From the NCBI RefSeq assembly GCF_963678635.1, contig NC_087067.1:43497829-43561828 (forward strand): a stretch of 64,000 bases of DNA, read 5' to 3'. The notes beneath the pieces are model-generated. The model saw nothing but the letters and a program-made list of their open reading frames with translations. It searched no databases and was not told where the DNA came from. A program made the translations under genes and the position numbers. This document shows positions 60,791 through 64,000 of the stretch, piece by piece. The stretch is from Symsagittifera roscoffensis. Its lineage: Eukaryota > Xenacoelomorpha > Acoela > Convolutidae. How positions within the stretch are numbered: position 1 is the stretch's first letter; each line of letters begins with the position of its first letter.

Positions 60791-60974
60791 GTGTTGAAAT
60801 CCTTAGCACTGGCTGTACTTAATAGTTGGTTCTTGATCAAAACGAACACTTTCAAAATGAACATATTTTATCGCAACAATATTTGCGTCGCAACAATATT
60901 TGCGACTTAGGTTGGAAAAAAAGTTAGTGCATACTATAGCACAAGCATTGCTTGTGTAATCAATTGTTACTTAC

Positions 60975-61123
60975 TGTTAATTTTTCGGGATCTTCGCTGA
61001 TGGTCACAGTGACAGCTTTGTCAATGTCAAACGAGAGATCCCAATCGAACGAATTTGAGTCGAGCTGTGTCACGTTTTCAAACATAGTTGAACTGTCATA
61101 GACGTTGAATTCTTGGGTCATCT
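60975..61123 (-). CDS. Type I membrane protein gene, exon 4
   Basis: The acceptor TTTGCTTCCAG precedes 61123 and the donor GTAAGT follows 60975. The 149-nt exon begins in phase 1 and ends in phase 0. The product MTQEFNVYDSSTMFENVTQL then DSNSFDWDLSFDIDKAVTVT ends SEDPEKLT. It contains one N-glycosylation sequon (NVT) and an alternating pattern suggesting beta strands. It is part of the ectodomain. Confidence 0.8.
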
Positions 61124-61287
61124 CTGGAAGCAAAGGCAAAAAAATACTTCAGTTGATAACAAAAAGTTCCAGTTTTCTGACATAAATTTAAAATTTCACA
61201 TAAAGCAGCGTCCAGTTTTCAAGAGCATTTCATTTTATAATATTTTCAATTTTTGTTAAGCACGTTTTTGAACATGAAAAACGATAC

Positions 61288-61338
61288 CTGGTTTCATGCT
61301 TCTTCCATCGTGTTTATTTTGTATGTCCGTGAGAGATG
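61288..61338 (-). CDS. Type I membrane protein gene, small exon 3 (possible cassette)
   Basis: The acceptor TTTTGTCCATAG precedes 61338 and the donor GTATCG follows 61288. The 51-nt exon starts and ends in phase 1, so including or skipping it keeps the frame. It encodes SLTDIQNKHDGRSMKP. That symmetry makes it a candidate alternative exon. Confidence 0.5.
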
Positions 61339-61479
61339 CTATGGACAAAATTTGTCCATATTTGAAAAGATTAATGTTCTCAATTTTTCCACAGATATCT
61401 GAAACTCATAAATATTGTCTGTAAAACATTGGTACTTAAGCTGAAAATGAAAGTAAAATATGGATAAAAATTTAATTAC

Positions 61480-61559
61480 CTTGAACACATCTAACCAAAG
61501 ACCAATTCTTGTTGTCTGTGATCTGTATGATTATTACATCTTTCTCCTTAGCATACAAA
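61480..61559 (-). CDS. Type I membrane protein gene, exon 2
   Basis: The acceptor TTTTTTAAACAG precedes 61559 and the donor GTAATT follows 61480. The 80-nt exon starts in phase 2 and ends in phase 1. It encodes LYAKEKDVIIIQITDNKNWS then LVRCVQ, with a strand-like VIIIQI segment and one Cys. Confidence 0.7.
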
Positions 61560-62044
61560 CTGTTTAAAAAATCGGTCAAAAATTGTAAAATTTTTGTACA
61601 AACATCTAAAGAAACACTTTTGATAGAAAGCAATCAAATTTGAGAAATCCAAAAAAAAACTTTGGTTATTTCGAAGCAAAAGCGGATTGGAGGGGTCAAG
61701 TGTTAGACACCCTCTCTTTCTCAGTTCGACATTTCACTACCCTAAAGAAGCAATATTTGATATCCAGTTTTTGCAGATCCATCTTGAATTTTTCGGCCGA
61801 TATTTCTAAAAAGAACAATGGAAGTTTTTAAAAATCCGCACCCTCACAAAAAATTTGATCAAATCCCGGTCTTAAATTACAATTGCTCAAAGCAGCTGAG
61901 AATAATATCGTACTGCTTAATCGTGGAGCTGTTTTGTGAACTACTAAATGAGTATTTGAGATGTCAAATTGATAAACAAAACAGAAACAAAATACTTGCT
62001 TGTTCGTGGAGAATGTGGAAGGAGAATAGAACACTCTCAGATAC

Positions 62045-62118
62045 CAATTTTGGAGACAAATAAATTTCGGCTGGCACGTCGTCCGATATTCGAGGAATTC
62101 GCATGATATTCCTAGAAT
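62045..62118 (-). CDS. Type I membrane protein gene, first exon found
   Basis: The acceptor TACTTATTTTTAG precedes 62118 and the donor GTATCT follows 62045. The 74-nt exon ends in phase 2, and joining to exon 2 makes a Cys codon. It reads ILGISCEFLEYRTTCQPKFI then CLQN, so four Cys lie in about 25 residues including the junction. No start codon or signal peptide is present, so exons further right are expected, possibly beyond the window. Confidence 0.6.
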
Positions 62119-64000
62119 CTAAAAATAAGTAAGCCACGAGTGAAAAAAATATGAAAAACGATTATAAGGGAAATTATAAGAGAATAATTTTTGAAGTATT
62201 AATATATTTACTTGTTAACTTTTTGTTCCGACCATTGAAAATGGGGAGGAACTTTATATTCAGCTGTTTTAGTTTTTTTTGTTTTTTTTTCTCGCTAAAT
62301 AAGGTACCACAAGTAATCATCGAAATGGGTCGAGTGATATATCATATTGAAGCCCTTTCAGTCGTGATTTGAACTACAATAACATTTTTGAAAAAATTCT
62401 CCGTTTGGAGATGAAGTTTTAATTTTTGGTCTAAATTTCGAGCAAATAAAGCGAGCAAGCAGGCTTTTGTATGCTTAATTTAAGCCGTTTACAATAGCTT
62501 ATTTGGGCCTAATTTTAAATTAACTCACGTAAATTTAGTTTTTGTAGTTTTTTAAAGCCATTTTGGGAATCAAAAAAATTCCAGCAAAAAATTAGAAATT
62601 TTTTTTTGATTTTTTTTTGCTTTTCTAGTCAATTTTCTTTGAAAACTATGATAGTCAAATATGCCTATGTTCTAACTTTTTGTTCAGATCCTTTCATCAC
62701 ACCGCGCAAAAAAAAACGATATTATTTTTTCAAGTATTTTTTTAAGACTATGGTCGGAACATTCTGTGCTAATTGCACAGTAACCGGCTACCCTTGCTAT
62801 TTAATCAGATTATTTACTTTCAATAAAGTAGACATAGTCATCAGACAACAAAACTTTGCTGATCGGCGTTGCACAGTTGAATTTAGTCAGTGTCTGGGAG
62901 GCGTTGAAATTGTCTCTGACGTCATTAAATCTGTCGGGCAAGCTTCTCCTTTTCACCTTACACTCTCTAGATGACTTTAAAAATTCGGAGTAGTAAAGAA
63001 CCCTGAAAAAAAAAAGGTTTTGATAATCTCAAACAAGGTTTTGTCATATAACGAAAGAAGACAGCTCATATCAGGTTGACGTCCTTTAATAACTATCAAA
63101 ATGTGTTTTTTTTTCAAAAAGCCCTACACGCTATTTGAAGTACAAAGTAAAATTAGCATTAACTAACAGAACAACTAGCAGGCCTCAATAAAAGTTGAAA
63201 CTGTGTCTGAGTTGATAAATTGCCTCTTACACGTTAATAGCAAAAAATATATGGCACGTTAATTATCCCAAATTGGCCACACTGGCGAATTTTAAACCCC
63301 CATTACATTACAAAAAATGATCACAGGTAAAATATCTTTTCAAATTTAAGCTCAGGACAGCAATATCTTTTGAATGATGTAAAAATTTCGGTCACAAATG
63401 GCTAGATGAAAAGCCGAAATTTGTCTGAAAAAAAACCACCCAGAGCACAAATATTCCGTTATTTTCTTTGAAAGTCGGAACAAAAGATTGTGCAGTCAAA
63501 AAAAATTAGATGATTTTTCATCGCGTAGCAGATTGAATCCGAGTAATCTGACGCGTGTTCTCTATCCTATAAAATTATTTTTGTGTACTTTTTGACAAAC
63601 AAGCTACTGAGTCCAATTAACAATAAAAAAAAATTATGCCTGACGCCAGAATAATTATTACCAGGCATCAGTGAAATGAGATTCAATTACCCGAATTCAT
63701 CACATGCTTCTTAAGATTAAAATCAAATAGAAAGCTACATTCGAAAAAGGGATTGGCGCCGCACAGCAAATCAGTACTGCTCCAGCATTATAACAACAAT
63801 GTTTAGATGCAGAAACGAAACATAGAGAAAAAATAGATCAATCTGGCCCACCTATGTTGAAAGATTTAAACGTAATTACCCTCGCATAACTTGATCTTTA
63901 GTTAGCACAATAGGTAAACGTAATCCAGATAAAAAAAACACATTAGAAACGTTGTGTTTCACTTTCAATATACGCTGCGGTTTTATGACAGTTGGGATAC
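62119..64000. other. Upstream region, no exon found
   Basis: It contains a dispersed copy of the 37560-39850 repeat family at about 63090-63490 (GCACGTTAATTATCCCAAAT, AAAAACCACCCAGAGCACAA). I found no further exon with matching phase. The missing 5' exons of the membrane-protein gene may be here or outside the window. Confidence 0.45.

Noticed and set aside
61818-62063. 81-codon plus-strand frame
   Set aside because: It overlaps the first exon found of the minus-strand membrane-protein gene and has no splice or domain support.

Overview
The window is nuclear DNA of an invertebrate-type metazoan. It is AT-rich, has intron-split genes with GT/AG junctions in matching phase, and carries a BEL/Pao retrotransposon, a superfamily known only from animals. 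There are no operons, CRISPR arrays or bacterial signals. The species cannot be named from the sequence. Much of the window is mobile DNA: three LTR retrotransposons, all read on the minus strand, plus several non-autonomous DNA transposons and tandem or dispersed repeats. Two split host genes, also on the minus strand, lie between them.

Region 1 (954-19870) is an 18.9-kb env-bearing Ty3/gypsy element. Its 410-bp LTRs look identical and it is flanked by a 4-bp TTTC duplication. In transcription order it holds a primer-binding site, a leader with a possible 77-aa ORF, a 155-aa ORF, a 1043-aa Gag with a CCHC knuckle, an in-frame stop followed by 168 more open Gag-frame codons, Pol in the +1 frame (protease, RT, RNase H, integrase), two small hydrophobic ORFs, a 377-codon ORF with no ATG or other NTG codon, an 872-aa Env-like glycoprotein and a 601-aa orphan protein. 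Two of the junctions are 4-nt ATGA stop/start overlaps, which suggests polycistronic expression by termination-reinitiation. This is the best candidate for an undescribed system.

Region 2 (21180-27665) is a host gene in at least five exons whose phases all match. Exons 3 and 4 join to make a complete SH3 domain. Its introns hold a SINE-like element and MITEs. Region 3 (29093-36785) is a long inverted repeat (foldback) whose right arm carries a 7.1-kb degenerate gypsy element with a 5-bp GATGG duplication. The left arm keeps a truncated LTR at the same site. Region 4 (36786-45905) has a tandem repeat with a unit of about 870 bp, a small single-pass membrane ORF, a 412-bp hAT MITE with perfect 8-bp duplications, and long stretches with nothing recognisable.

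Region 5 (45901-55486) is an apparently intact 9.6-kb BEL/Pao element. It has identical 461-bp LTRs, each containing a tRNA-like sequence, a 5-bp AATTC duplication, a 2230-aa polyprotein, an extra upstream ORF of 214 codons and a 21-bp minisatellite in the leader. It sits about 120 bp downstream of the stop codon of region 6 (55609-62118). Region 6 is a host gene with seven phase-consistent exons, coding for a type I membrane protein with a Cys-containing ectodomain, a Ser/Thr-rich stalk and a 220-aa tail. A 3-kb intron of that gene contains one hAT-type element nested inside another. The last 1.9 kb has dispersed repeats only.
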